In this document: positions 36,153-45,566 of the stretch, piece by piece
How the letters are laid out: every line of letters starts with the position of its first letter
Numbering within the stretch: the stretch's first letter is position 1
Assembly (NCBI RefSeq): GCF_002165625.1
Contig: NZ_NGNS01000021.1
Span: forward strand, 1-64,000
Length of the DNA: 64,000 nucleotides
DNA from: Neiella marina
GTDB taxonomy: Bacteria; Pseudomonadota; Gammaproteobacteria; Enterobacterales; Neiellaceae
Direction of reading: 5' to 3'
Notes under the pieces: model-generated
Told to the model about the DNA's origin: nothing
Databases searched by the model: none
What the model saw: the letters and a program-made list of their open reading frames with translations, nothing else
Program-made: the position numbers and the translations under genes

Positions 36153-38957
36153 TTAGAACTTACCCCGAACCCCAATGGCATAACGAGTTTTGTACTCTTG
36201 ACTATCGATCAACTGATTCTTGAAGCGACCATGAGAGCGAGCGTCTTCACCTGTGATGTTGATGGCATCAAGGTACACAGTGAAGTTGTCGTTAATGTCA
36301 TAACTGGCATTCATATCCCACTGACCATAGGCTTCAGTGAACACTGGCTCGTCACCCCGAGCTGGCTGATCGGTCTTTAACAAGAAGTCATCTCGCCAGT
36401 TGTAAGCAACACGCACCTGAATGCCGTCTTTCTCATAGAAGCCAACGAAGTTGGCCGAGTCGCTCAGCCCGGTGAGTGCCACCGTTTGCTCAACAGAGAA
36501 CACGTCATATTCGACATCACCATCAACAAATGTTGCGTTGATAATGGTACCGAAGCCGGTTTCACCAAAGACATGCTGCAAAGCCATTTCCCAACCATCA
36601 ACCGATGCATCTTCCATGTTCATTGGCGTGGTGACATCCCAGTTCATCACTGGATCGCCCGCTTGCGACTGACATTGAGGGTTTTCACCATCAGGGCAAC
36701 CCGGACGAGGATTGATACTTGGATCGGTCAACGGCGTACCATCGGCACCATTGATAATCCGTTGTTCAGTATCGGTACCGATAAAGTTCTCGACCGACTT
36801 GTCAAAGTAACCAATCGATACATAGCTGGCATCGGTGTAATACCACTCCAATGACAAATCTATGTTGTCAGACGTATATGGCTCCAACCCTGGATTGCCC
36901 TGACCGGCGGTGTAAGGACCACCAGGACGATACATGGTCAAGTTTGTTGCAGGCGATAATGCTGGCAAGTCACTGCGTGTCATTGTCCGGCTGACAGCGA
37001 AACGGGCAATCAAATCGTCTGTCAGATTGACGTTAATGTCTAAGTTCGGCAGGTACTCATCGTACGATGCTTTGATTGACTCCAACGTAGCACCATTCTC
37101 GTAGTAAAGCGGCAACAGCTCGGAGATGGTCACATATTGGTATGCATAAGGTAAATTGCTTTCCGAGGAGCCAGTTACGTCAGTATCTTCATAGCGTAAA
37201 CCAGCATTAACGTTGACATCATAGCCTGCGACTTCAAATTCAAAGTCGGCAGAAACATACATCGCGGTGGTTTCTTCCTCTACCCGATCGAGATCAGCAG
37301 GAAATTCTGGCGCAATCAAGCCTTGCTCTTCACCAAGTTCGAGCAAATGTTTGGGGTCAAATTCTGCCGCCGTGTTCAAACCCGGCACGCCATTGACCTT
37401 CACCCAATCGATATCAAGCTCGCTAAAATCAAGCTCAGACAAGAACGAAAACTGTAAGCGACGGCTTGAATCATATTGAAAATCGGTGTTAGACACACCA
37501 AAGTTCAATGCCACTAGCGGCCCCATGTAGAGTTCCCAACTACCGTGCAACTGAATTTGCTCAATGTCATTCTTAACTTGGTAACCACGAGCAATACCCA
37601 GATCACCCATCAAACCTTCGGTAGTAAAGCTGTCACCATTACGATCGAGAATAGTGGCAATTGGTACCCCGTTAGTCATATCTAACGTCAAGTCATCATC
37701 GAACTCTTTGCCACTTAGAATCGCCAAGTTTTCGGCAACGGTGCCATCAGGCTGAGACTCAGAAGTTGAGTCGTGGTAATCAAGCTCAAACTTCAACTCG
37801 TCAGTGGCCTGCCAAGTTAAGTTCAATCCAATAGAGTCATTTTCAGTTTCTAAGTCATTGTAGAAACCGTAGTGATTAATACGGTGATTAGCCGTGGTCG
37901 CTTTTACCACTGTGCCATTCGCATCAGTGAACCCTTCTACCTTCCAAAAGTCGTACCACCAAGCAATGTTGGTTCGCTCGATTTGCTCATCATAACGCGA
38001 CAAGGTGTAATCCAAGGTCGCGACCCAGTCGTCATTTGGCGCGTACTGCAAAACAAACTGCGCATTGGTGCGCTCACGTTCGTGATCACTGGTGTTAATA
38101 CTGAAATCCTGCGGCGACCAGTAATACCCTTCTGGGTTTTTGCTGCGATCGATATTGCTATCATCAATACCCGGTTGCCATTCGTTGTTGCGATCACCAA
38201 TCCAACCATTAATAGCAACAAATTCCTTGCGGCTGTGGCGTTCCGAAAACGACGCATTGACTAACAGCCCGACGTTGCCCATGTCGGTTTCAAACACTTT
38301 GCTGTACAAGCCAGAAACTTCAGGCGTAATGTCATCGCCTTTCTCGTTACTGGTGTCGATATTTCCCTGTACTTTGAACATCAGGGTGTTGTCTTCTAAA
38401 TCGAGCGGTCGCGAAGTTTTGATATCGATGGTGGCACCAATGCCGCCGGATGAAACATGTGCTTTACCGGTCTTAAAGACTTCGACACCACTGACACTAT
38501 CGGCAGAGATCTCTTCAAAGCTGAAACTACGGCTGTTGGTGCGACCACCGGCTGAATCATTACCCAAAGCGTTAGAAGTAGGCATTTGACGACCATTAAG
38601 GGTCACCAAGTTGAATGACGGGCCAAAGCCGCGAACGGTAACCTGACTACCTTCGTTGTTGTTACGGTCAATCGAAATACCAGTAATCCGTTGCAATGAT
38701 TCAGCAAGGTTAGTGTCTGGGAATTTACCGATGTCTTCTGCGGAAATGGCGTCAACAACGCCTGAAGAGGTCCGCTTAATACCAACTGCTTTATCTAATG
38801 AACCGCGAATACCGCGAACCTGAATCACTTCTGTATCTTCGTTTTGCTCCTGTGCTACTTGCTCCTGTGCGATTGCGGCGTTCATGCCACCGGCCAAGGC
38901 TGTAGCAACAGCAAGAGACAACAACTTTATAGTTAATTTCATGTTGTGTGTTTCCAT
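36153..38957 (-). CDS. TonB-dependent receptor, galactan region
   Basis: 934 residues from ATG 38957, which follows GGGGGAG by 11 bases; ATG 38942 would also leave a full signal peptide (MKLTIKLLSLAVATALAGG, cleavage near AIAQE). TonB-box-like EVIQVRG precedes a plug with AEDIGKFPDTNLAESLQR, TVRGFGPSFN and FKTGKAHVSSGGIGATI, and the barrel ends GVRGKF. This is the Xanthomonas/Caulobacter type and differs from the two long receptors at 2-10 kb. Being next to a sugar porter and the anhydrogalactose genes, it probably imports agar-derived oligosaccharides; that is inference. Confidence 0.93.
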   Translation of the reverse strand: METHNMKLTIKLLSLAVATALAGGMNAAIAQEQVAQEQNEDTEVIQVRGIRGSLDKAVGIKRTSSGVVDAISAEDIGKFPDTNLAESLQRITGISIDRNNNEGSQVTVRGFGPSFNLVTLNGRQMPTSNALGNDSAGGRTNSRSFSFEEISADSVSGVEVFKTGKAHVSSGGIGATIDIKTSRPLDLEDNTLMFKVQGNIDTSNEKGDDITPEVSGLYSKVFETDMGNVGLLVNASFSERHSRKEFVAINGWIGDRNNEWQPGIDDSNIDRSKNPEGYYWSPQDFSINTSDHERERTNAQFVLQYAPNDDWVATLDYTLSRYDEQIERTNIAWWYDFWKVEGFTDANGTVVKATTANHRINHYGFYNDLETENDSIGLNLTWQATDELKFELDYHDSTSESQPDGTVAENLAILSGKEFDDDLTLDMTNGVPIATILDRNGDSFTTEGLMGDLGIARGYQVKNDIEQIQLHGSWELYMGPLVALNFGVSNTDFQYDSSRRLQFSFLSELDFSELDIDWVKVNGVPGLNTAAEFDPKHLLELGEEQGLIAPEFPADLDRVEEETTAMYVSADFEFEVAGYDVNVNAGLRYEDTDVTGSSESNLPYAYQYVTISELLPLYYENGATLESIKASYDEYLPNLDINVNLTDDLIARFAVSRTMTRSDLPALSPATNLTMYRPGGPYTAGQGNPGLEPYTSDNIDLSLEWYYTDASYVSIGYFDKSVENFIGTDTEQRIINGADGTPLTDPSINPRPGCPDGENPQCQSQAGDPVMNWDVTTPMNMEDASVDGWEMALQHVFGETGFGTIINATFVDGDVEYDVFSVEQTVALTGLSDSANFVGFYEKDGIQVRVAYNWRDDFLLKTDQPARGDEPVFTEAYGQWDMNASYDINDNFTVYLDAINITGEDARSHGRFKNQLIDSQEYKTRYAIGVRGKF

Positions 38958-39120
38958 TTTTTTAAGAACTCCCCCCAAGGAGTCGTGCGTGATTTGTAAT
39001 ATTCGAAATCTCTATCACAACCATGACTTTCGGTTAGATTAGTCCCACTGCATCCAAGCCATGATCCTCAATCACCCTGTGAGTTGATTACCTCCTGTGT
39101 CAGTCGCTGATCACCCGAGG

Positions 39121-40677
39121 CTAGGCCTCGGATACCAGAGTTTTTTCAATATCTTCAATACTTTTGTTCTTGGTCTCAGGTAGGAATAGCGCCACCACCA
39201 ACAGTGGTATAGCGGCGAACATGCCATACATTAGAAATGTTCCCGCGGCACCAATGGTGTTGAGCTGCCAAGGAAATAAGTGCTGCACCAAATAACTGGA
39301 AATACTGGTGGTCAGGGCAAAAAACGGAATCGCCACACTGCGAATGGCATTGGGTGAGATCTCCGAAATCAATACCCACATGATTGGCCCAATGGAAAAG
39401 TGAAATGCGCCGATAAAGGCGAAAATACCGAATAGAATTACCGTGGCATTCATGGTCACAGAGGACTCAATGACGTAGCCTTCGATGAGTTTGGCATCCT
39501 TATGCTCATAGGTTTCTGCCAACAAGGTTTTGAGAGCGATATCGGAATCGAAGGTTTTACCAATATGCGGTTCGAGCTTACTGGCATCCATTGAGACAGG
39601 TACATTGTCGAGAGTACGCTGAGAGATCTCGTAACTCGCACTACTGAAGCCATACCAGCACAACAAGTGCGACGCCAGAATGGCGGCGAGTCCCATGATT
39701 AATAAAGGTCGGCGCCCCAGTTTATCGACCAGAAAAATTGCCGCCAAGGTGAAGATAAAGCCGCAAACACCAATGTATGTGGTTTGCTCAAAAGCACCAT
39801 GTACGCCAGAACCCAATTGCTCAAATACCACCGGCGCATAAAACAGAATGGCATTCATACCAGTGAAACCTTGAGCCGTGGCAATGGCGATACCAAGCAA
39901 CAGTACTTTGCGATACTTAGGCGCAAACGTCAGTTTCAGCGGCTTGTCTTCAGCCAGTTCATTCTTGTGACTTGCTAGATTGGCCTCCATGTCTTCCAGA
40001 GCCGCCGCCGCTGAGGCAGGGTCGTTAACGCTGAAAATCACCTGCTTCGCTTGTTCTCGCTGGCCATGCATTAACAGCCAACGCGGGGATTCAGCAATGG
40101 TAAACAACAAACCGGCCCAGATGAGTACTGGCAAAATCTCAGTGGCAAACATCACTCGCCAAATCGCCAAGCCCCATATTTCGGTTTCGCCCGGGGCCAC
40201 CGACTGCACTAAACCGTAACTAATGAAATAGGCACCGGATAAACCGATGACCATCATTAATTGATTAAAGGACACTAGTTTGCCGCGGAGTTGTGGCGGC
40301 GAGACCTCGCCGATGTACATGGAGGTAACTGAAATCGAAATGAACGCGAGACCACCAATAAACCGAGCAAGCAGTAGTACGGTAAAGTTGTTGGCAAAAG
40401 CCGAACCAAGGGCCGAGATCAAGTACACCACGGCGATAATGATCAGGGTCTTTTTTCGGCCAAACAAGTCGGCCATTTTTCCGGCCAGAAACAGACCAAA
40501 AATTGCGCCCAAGCTCGGTGCGCTGACCACAGTACCTAACTCCATATCAGAGAGGCCGAACTCAGCAGTAATGTAGCGGATAGTTCCAGAAATGATTGCA
40601 GCATCAAGGCCAAAGACAAAACCGCCGAGGGTAACGATCAAGGCATACTGGCAAGCCGTTAATGTTTGTTTAGTCAT
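39121..40677 (-). CDS. MFS sugar porter (XylE/GalP type)
   Basis: 518 residues with 12 predicted membrane segments. Sugar-porter motifs are GGFVFGLDAAIISGT, DLFGRKK, DKLGRRPLL, AESPRWLL, and the C-terminal PETKNKSIEDIE. Expected to import a monosaccharide such as galactose or anhydrogalactose by proton symport. A polar insert of about 60 residues lies between the ninth and tenth segments (roughly 350-410), longer than in E. coli XylE by my estimate. A perfect GntR-type operator (40904-40917) lies upstream. Confidence 0.92.
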   Translation of the reverse strand: MTKQTLTACQYALIVTLGGFVFGLDAAIISGTIRYITAEFGLSDMELGTVVSAPSLGAIFGLFLAGKMADLFGRKKTLIIIAVVYLISALGSAFANNFTVLLLARFIGGLAFISISVTSMYIGEVSPPQLRGKLVSFNQLMMVIGLSGAYFISYGLVQSVAPGETEIWGLAIWRVMFATEILPVLIWAGLLFTIAESPRWLLMHGQREQAKQVIFSVNDPASAAAALEDMEANLASHKNELAEDKPLKLTFAPKYRKVLLLGIAIATAQGFTGMNAILFYAPVVFEQLGSGVHGAFEQTTYIGVCGFIFTLAAIFLVDKLGRRPLLIMGLAAILASHLLCWYGFSSASYEISQRTLDNVPVSMDASKLEPHIGKTFDSDIALKTLLAETYEHKDAKLIEGYVIESSVTMNATVILFGIFAFIGAFHFSIGPIMWVLISEISPNAIRSVAIPFFALTTSISSYLVQHLFPWQLNTIGAAGTFLMYGMFAAIPLLVVALFLPETKNKSIEDIEKTLVSEA

Positions 40678-40903
40678 TCGTATAACTTCAATGTTTCAAC
40701 TGGCGACATAGTTACACAAAAGGACAACCAATTTTTTAGAATTGATCACATTAGTCAACCAAAATGACAAAATAGGTAGATCAATAACGCAACACAAAAC
40801 CTCCCCATATACCCACTAACAGCATGCAAATATTAATATTTTGCGTCAGATCATTAAATCATCAACCAAAAATGAAAAATAGATAATAATGACAACAATC
40901 ATT

Positions 40904-40917
40904 ATTGGTAAACCAAT
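40904..40917. promoter_or_regulatory. GntR-type operator, perfect copy
   Basis: ATTGGTAAACCAAT has perfect 6-base arms around two bases. FadR-subfamily GntR proteins such as UxuR read TGGT-n-ACCA-type sites. It lies about 230 bases before the sugar porter start. Confidence 0.7.
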
Positions 40918-40940
40918 GTGTGATGAATAAATGGTAAAAC

Positions 40941-40976
40941 AAAAAAAAGCCCCAATGCTGATTAACAGCACGGGGC
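40941..40976 (-). terminator. Terminator of the kinase-aldolase-cycloisomerase operon
   Basis: On the minus strand GCCCC...GGGGC closes an inner GTGCTG/CAGCAT pairing and is followed by eight T. It lies 54 bases beyond the cycloisomerase stop. Confidence 0.85.
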
Positions 40977-41029
40977 AAAACCACACAAAGTACAAATATA
41001 ACGCTAGGTAAGGCTAACCTTGGTCGGCG

Positions 41030-42121
41030 TTATGCGACCTGATACTTGGCTATTTTGTGCCAGTCAAATTCCACTCCAGTACCGGGAGTGTTGGGGGCAA
41101 CAGCCAAGTGTTCTTCAACCACCAACGGACGCTTGGTGTATTGATCGATCGGGAAACTATGAACTTCTAACCAGCCTGAATTAGGCTGACTGCTGACCAA
41201 GCTGACATGTAATTCTTGCATGCCATGACTACATGCAGGAATGCCATACTTATTGGCGAGCTGTGCGGCCCGCAACCAGCCGGTAACACCACCGCAATTT
41301 GATGCATCGGGCTGCACAAATGACAATGAAGCTTGTTCAAAGGCATAACCAAACTCATGGATGGTATGCAGATTTTCCCCCATAGCGAGCGGAATTGATG
41401 TGTTGCTGGCGATCTCAGCAAATCCCTGATAATCATCAGGAATGGTCGGCTCTTCGAACCAGGTTATGTCGTGTTGTTCGACAGATTTAGACAGGGTGAT
41501 GGCCTGCTCGACAGTCAACGAGTAATTGGCATCAATCATAAAGGTAACGTCAGGGCCAATCAGTTCGCGCACGGCGGCAATTCGATCGATATCCTCTTGC
41601 ATGTTAGCTCGACCGATTTTGATCTTTACCGCATTGTGGCCTCGCTCCAAATAACCTTCAATTGAGCGCAATAGTTTGTCGAGCGGGAAATGCAAATCAA
41701 TACCGCCACAATAGGCTTTGCAGCGGTCACTGTGACCACCAGCCATTTTCCACAAAGGTTCACCTAAACGCTTACCTTTGAGATCCCAAAGCGCTATATC
41801 CACAGCAGAAATGGCGAATGAAGAAATCCCGCCACGACCAACATAGTGAATGTGCCATTCCATATGATCATAGATGGCATCAATGTTTTCGGCATCAGCG
41901 CCAATCAACGACGGAGCCAAATCGTAGTCAAGCATCGCCTTGATTGAATAGCCTCCCTTACCACCGGTATAGGTATATCCAGTGCCCTGAGAGCCATCTT
42001 CTAAAGTGATGGTACAAGTGATCAATTCAAAATGGTCATGATCACCATGCTTGGCGTCGGACAAAATTTCAGCCAATGGGATTTTGTACAGACGATTCTC
42101 AATCGACTTAATCGGACTCAT
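41030..42121 (-). CDS. 3,6-anhydro-L-galactonate cycloisomerase (probable)
   Basis: 363 residues of the enolase superfamily. KIKIGR barrel lysine motif, metal ligands in [15 protein letters not shown] and MGENLHT, and the base histidine in CSHGMQELH. It strongly resembles my memory of the Vibrio EJY3 cycloisomerase through [31 protein letters not shown] and [10 protein letters not shown]. The reaction opens the anhydro ring of 3,6-anhydro-L-galactonate to 2-keto-3-deoxy-L-galactonate (EC 5.5.1.25). Third gene of an operon with a sugar acid kinase and a KDPG-type aldolase, and in the same region as GH117, which together support the assignment. Confidence 0.85.
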   Translation of the reverse strand: MSPIKSIENRLYKIPLAEILSDAKHGDHDHFELITCTITLEDGSQGTGYTYTGGKGGYSIKAMLDYDLAPSLIGADAENIDAIYDHMEWHIHYVGRGGISSFAISAVDIALWDLKGKRLGEPLWKMAGGHSDRCKAYCGGIDLHFPLDKLLRSIEGYLERGHNAVKIKIGRANMQEDIDRIAAVRELIGPDVTFMIDANYSLTVEQAITLSKSVEQHDITWFEEPTIPDDYQGFAEIASNTSIPLAMGENLHTIHEFGYAFEQASLSFVQPDASNCGGVTGWLRAAQLANKYGIPACSHGMQELHVSLVSSQPNSGWLEVHSFPIDQYTKRPLVVEEHLAVAPNTPGTGVEFDWHKIAKYQVA

Positions 42122-42140
42122 AACAACTACTACTCCGAAA

Positions 42141-42770
42141 CTAGTCTTTTAGCTGCGCCACAACAGCGGCAACTAACTCACCAATTTTGTCCCACTCGCC
42201 GGAGTTAACCAGCGTCTTGTCAACCATCCACGAGCCGCCACAAGCCAATACTCGAGGGATCGCCAGATATTCTTCAATGTTCCCGGCACCAATACCGCCA
42301 GTCGGCATTACTTGTAATTGCGGATAAGGCGCTAACAGAGCTTTCAGCATCTTGATGCCGCCAGATGGCTCCGCCGGGAAGAACTTAACGGTATCAAGAC
42401 CAAGTTCAATGGCCGCTTCGATGGTTGATGGATTGTTCACACCAGGGACGATTGGAATGCCGTGTTTCTGACAAGCTTTCACTGTGTTGGGATTTAACCC
42501 AGGCGACACAATAAAAGTTGCTCCGGCATTTTTCGCAGCAATAACTTGTGCCTCATTCAGCACGGTACCAGCGCCAATCAACATGTTTGGTTGAGCTTGA
42601 CGAAGCAGCCGGATGGCCTCCTCAGCAGCATCCGAGCGAAAGGTGATTTCAGCTACCGGTAAACCATTGTTAGCTAACTGCTCGCCTAACGGCAAAATAT
42701 CTTCGGCTTTGTCGACCGCAATAACCGGCACGACTTTCAAGGCGCGCAGTTGCTCATTAAGATTTTCCAT
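42141..42770 (-). CDS. eda: KDPG/KDPGal aldolase
   Basis: 209 residues, the length of Eda. The catalytic Glu is in VAEITFR and the Schiff-base Lys in [14 protein letters not shown] and MPTGGI are phosphate-binding blocks. It cleaves 2-keto-3-deoxy-6-phosphogluconate (or the galacto epimer) to pyruvate and glyceraldehyde-3-phosphate. It lies 19 bases before the cycloisomerase gene and 32 bases after the kinase. Substrate epimer cannot be decided from sequence. Confidence 0.92.
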   Translation of the reverse strand: MENLNEQLRALKVVPVIAVDKAEDILPLGEQLANNGLPVAEITFRSDAAEEAIRLLRQAQPNMLIGAGTVLNEAQVIAAKNAGATFIVSPGLNPNTVKACQKHGIPIVPGVNNPSTIEAAIELGLDTVKFFPAEPSGGIKMLKALLAPYPQLQVMPTGGIGAGNIEEYLAIPRVLACGGSWMVDKTLVNSGEWDKIGELVAAVVAQLKD

Positions 42771-42802
42771 AGGTATTTCCGTTATATAAGTGAATTCGAA
42801 TT

Positions 42803-43738
42803 CTACGCCTTGGCTTCATTTAGTCGGGCTTCGACTTGAGCCAACGTTGGTAATGGTGCCACTGCGCCATAACCGGTAATGGTGATCGACGCCGTTGCAT
42901 TAGCGTAGGCCAACGCCTCTTCTAGATTCGCGCCGCGGACATAGTGAGTGCAGAAGGAGCCTGCAAATGAGTCGCCCGCAGCAGTAGCATCTACCGGCGT
43001 TACTTTGTGTGGCAATATCGAGAAACGCTCAGATTCAGTCGCCACCGTTGCACCTTCACCACCTTTCTTCAACACCACAATACGGGCGCCCAACTTCAGG
43101 TAGTAATCAATGATCTCGTCAGGGTGATTCAGCCCTGTTAGCAATTGCGCTTCATCAAGACTCGGGAAACAAATGTCGACATGGCGAATAGTTTCACTAA
43201 TCACCCCTCGGGCTCGTTGCAACGACCACAATTTCAGACGAAGGTTAGTGTCATAAGACACTAGTGTATTGTTGGCTCGCGCTACCTCCAGTGCTTCAAA
43301 CACGGCGTCACAGCTATTGGCGCTGATAGCTTGGGTGATGGCTGTGACATGGAGCAACTTGGCTGCTTTGATTGCATCAATGGGCAGCTGATGAGGTTGA
43401 ATCAAACTTGCTGCGGAACCTTTGCGCAAAAAGGAAAAGTGATGCCCTTGCTCGTCATGAGTAATGAAATACACGCCTGTGTGAGCAGTCTGACTACTGA
43501 CCACTAAATCAGAATGAACTGATTCACGTTGCCACAACTTCAAAAACTCACTACCAAAGGCATCAGCACCTAAGTGAGTAAAAATTCCCACGTTGGCGCC
43601 TTGACGAGCTGCTGCGATAGCGAAGTTTGATACATCGCCGCCAAAACCACTCAGGAAATCTGCATCGGCAGAATCACGTTCCTTAATTTGGCTGAACTCA
43701 AACATTGGTTCACCAAAAGTCAAAATTTCACTAGACAT
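42803..43738 (-). CDS. kdgK: 2-keto-3-deoxy sugar acid kinase (KdgK-like)
   Basis: 311 residues from ATG 43738; a TTG two codons earlier is possible. PfkB fold with GGDVSNFAIAAARQG and the catalytic DATAAGDSFAG, a KDG-kinase-like variant. It phosphorylates 2-keto-3-deoxygluconate (or galactonate) for the adjacent aldolase. First gene of the operon kinase-aldolase-cycloisomerase, with a TTGGTCAACCAA operator 91 bases upstream. Confidence 0.88.
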   Translation of the reverse strand: MSSEILTFGEPMFEFSQIKERDSADADFLSGFGGDVSNFAIAAARQGANVGIFTHLGADAFGSEFLKLWQRESVHSDLVVSSQTAHTGVYFITHDEQGHHFSFLRKGSAASLIQPHQLPIDAIKAAKLLHVTAITQAISANSCDAVFEALEVARANNTLVSYDTNLRLKLWSLQRARGVISETIRHVDICFPSLDEAQLLTGLNHPDEIIDYYLKLGARIVVLKKGGEGATVATESERFSILPHKVTPVDATAAGDSFAGSFCTHYVRGANLEEALAYANATASITITGYGAVAPLPTLAQVEARLNEAKA

Positions 43739-43828
43739 GCTCAACTCACAGTTTTGCGGGCTCGCCTTTTAAAAAGACAGAGTCAAAAGGTTACTAAAAC
43801 GACGTCATCTTAGTGCCAGCTCGCAACT

Positions 43829-43840
43829 TTGGTCAACCAA
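43829..43840. promoter_or_regulatory. GntR-type operator, kinase operon
   Basis: TTGGT-CA-ACCAA is symmetrical except for its central bases. It lies 91 bases before the kinase start. Confidence 0.7.
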
Positions 43841-43991
43841 AACCACAAATAATGTGATGACGTTAAAAAATAAAGAACATTTAATTGTCAACAAAATTAG
43901 TTATAAAATCAATAAAAACATAATGTTATGCATTATTTTATTAAATTAACACGTGAAATCACGCCAAATACTGATTAGCCACGCACATAAA

Positions 43992-44005
43992 ATTGGTTTA
44001 CCATT
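43992..44005. promoter_or_regulatory. GntR-type operator, oxidoreductase operon
   Basis: ATTGGT-TT-ACCATT, one base from perfect symmetry, 81 bases before the oxidoreductase start at 44086. Confidence 0.65.
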
Positions 44006-44085
44006 CTCTCATTCCTGATGCGTGAAGGCTCTCAAACATATAGAGAAGCAGTCTCGAGTAATTGGTTGATAAGTTGGTGACACAG

Positions 44086-45564
44086 ATGACAACGACAACA
44101 GAAGTAAATTTGGAATCGCTAGGATTCAACGAGAAAACGAGCTTTGACCGTTCAAAGCTAGAAACAAACATTGTTCACATTGGCTTTGGTGCATTTCATC
44201 GCGGCCATCAAGCTGTCTATAACGATCTCACCAACGATCAATCAGACAAACTTTGGGGCATCTGCGAAATCAATATGTTCGGCGGTCCAGAGCTGATTGC
44301 CGACTTGCAGGCCCAACAACACTTGTTCAGTGTCGTCGAGCGTTCGGCCGATAGCATGGTGTCACGCCTAATCCGTTCGGTGACAGAGTCCATCCATACG
44401 CCAGTTGATGGCATTCAAGCCGCAATTGATAAGTTGGCCGAGCCACAAGTCAAAATTGTATCGCTGACCATTACTGAAAAAGGTTATTGCAGTGATCCAC
44501 AGTCGGGCCAGCTCGACATCAACAACGGCCTGATTCAACACGATTTAAACAACCCTCAAACGCCACAATCAGCGCTCGGCTTGATCACTGAAGCGTTGCG
44601 AGTTCGTCGCGATAAAGGGCTAGCACCTTTTAGTGTTTTGTCTTGCGACAACATCCCAGAAAACGGCTTACTGACCAAAGAAGCGGTGTTGAGTTTTGCT
44701 AAGCAGTTGGATTCGGCCCTGGCGGCATGGATTGAGCAGAACGTGACGTTCCCAAGCACCATGGTTGACCGCATTGTTCCGGCCATGACCGACGACGCAT
44801 TTGCCGTGATTGATGAGTGCATTGGCTATCGCGACCCTTGCGGCATCGTTTGTGAAGATTATCGTCAGTGGGTCATCGAAGACAACTTCGTCGCTGGGCG
44901 TCCAGATTGGGACAAAGCCGGCGCCATGTTCGTCGCCGATGTGCTGCCATATGAAGAAATGAAACTTCGTATGCTCAACGGTAGCCACTCATTTCTCGCC
45001 TACAACGGTTTTTTGGCGGGCTATGACTTCATTTATCAGTGTATGGAAGATAGCGACTTCCGCGCGACAACCTTACGCTTGATGCTCGAAGAGCAAGCCA
45101 AATCGCTCAATCCTAGCTTGAAAGTCGATCTGGAGCAGTATGCCTCGTTATTGATCGGCCGTTTCAGCAATCCCAACATCAAGCACAAAACAGCGCAAAT
45201 CGCGATGGATGGCACTCAAAAGCTACCTCAGCGCGCCATCGACCCAATGCTAACGCTGCTCGAGCGAGGCATTACGCCAACGTGCCAACCTTTGCTGATA
45301 GCAGGTTGGGCGACATTCGTCATCAACGCCGTTAGCAACGGTGACGACTTGGTGGATCCAATGGCTGAGCAACTCAAGCAGGCCGTCAATAGTGCCACCA
45401 CCGCCGAAGAGCAACTTGAAGCACTGTTGGCATTAGAGCAGATTTTTGGTCAACACCCACAAAGCAATGAAACCTTCGCTGCCCTTATCAAAGCAGCATT
45501 CGTGAACTTACAAGAAACAGGTATCAAGGGCTTGGTCCACTCGGTATCTAAAGGAAACAAATAG
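44086..45564 (+). CDS. Mannitol dehydrogenase / uronate reductase family oxidoreductase (UxuB-like)
   Basis: 492 residues from ATG 44086 (GGTGA just upstream); earlier TTG/GTG codons exist. NAD-binding GFGAFHRGHQAVY, TITEKGYC, MVDRIVPAMT and the catalytic KLRMLNGSHSFLAYNG define the mannitol-1-phosphate/fructuronate reductase family. E. coli UxuB is 486 residues. It interconverts a keto sugar acid and an aldonate. Here it opens a three-oxidoreductase operon beside the anhydrogalactose genes and may act in converting 2-keto-3-deoxy-L-galactonate to 2-keto-3-deoxy-D-gluconate, or in using uronates or galactonate. The assignment to a step is open. Confidence 0.85.
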   Translation: MTTTTEVNLESLGFNEKTSFDRSKLETNIVHIGFGAFHRGHQAVYNDLTNDQSDKLWGICEINMFGGPELIADLQAQQHLFSVVERSADSMVSRLIRSVTESIHTPVDGIQAAIDKLAEPQVKIVSLTITEKGYCSDPQSGQLDINNGLIQHDLNNPQTPQSALGLITEALRVRRDKGLAPFSVLSCDNIPENGLLTKEAVLSFAKQLDSALAAWIEQNVTFPSTMVDRIVPAMTDDAFAVIDECIGYRDPCGIVCEDYRQWVIEDNFVAGRPDWDKAGAMFVADVLPYEEMKLRMLNGSHSFLAYNGFLAGYDFIYQCMEDSDFRATTLRLMLEEQAKSLNPSLKVDLEQYASLLIGRFSNPNIKHKTAQIAMDGTQKLPQRAIDPMLTLLERGITPTCQPLLIAGWATFVINAVSNGDDLVDPMAEQLKQAVNSATTAEEQLEALLALEQIFGQHPQSNETFAALIKAAFVNLQETGIKGLVHSVSKGNK

Positions 45565-45566
45565 TT

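Larger units (their letters stand above)
40678..41029. promoter_or_regulatory. Control region of the sugar porter, with upstream terminator
   Basis: No gene is seen. It contains TTAGTCAACCAA (40751-40762), the perfect ATTGGT-AA-ACCAAT operator (40904-40917) and the terminator of the cycloisomerase operon (40941-40976). The porter therefore has its own regulated promoter. Confidence 0.65.
43739..44085. promoter_or_regulatory. Divergent control region of the anhydrogalactose operons
   Basis: This AT-rich gap has no gene. TTGGTCAACCAA (43829-43840) faces the leftward kinase operon and ATTGGTTTACCATT (43992-44005) faces the rightward oxidoreductase operon. ATTGGTTGATAAG near 44061 is a weaker half-site. 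Confidence 0.7.
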
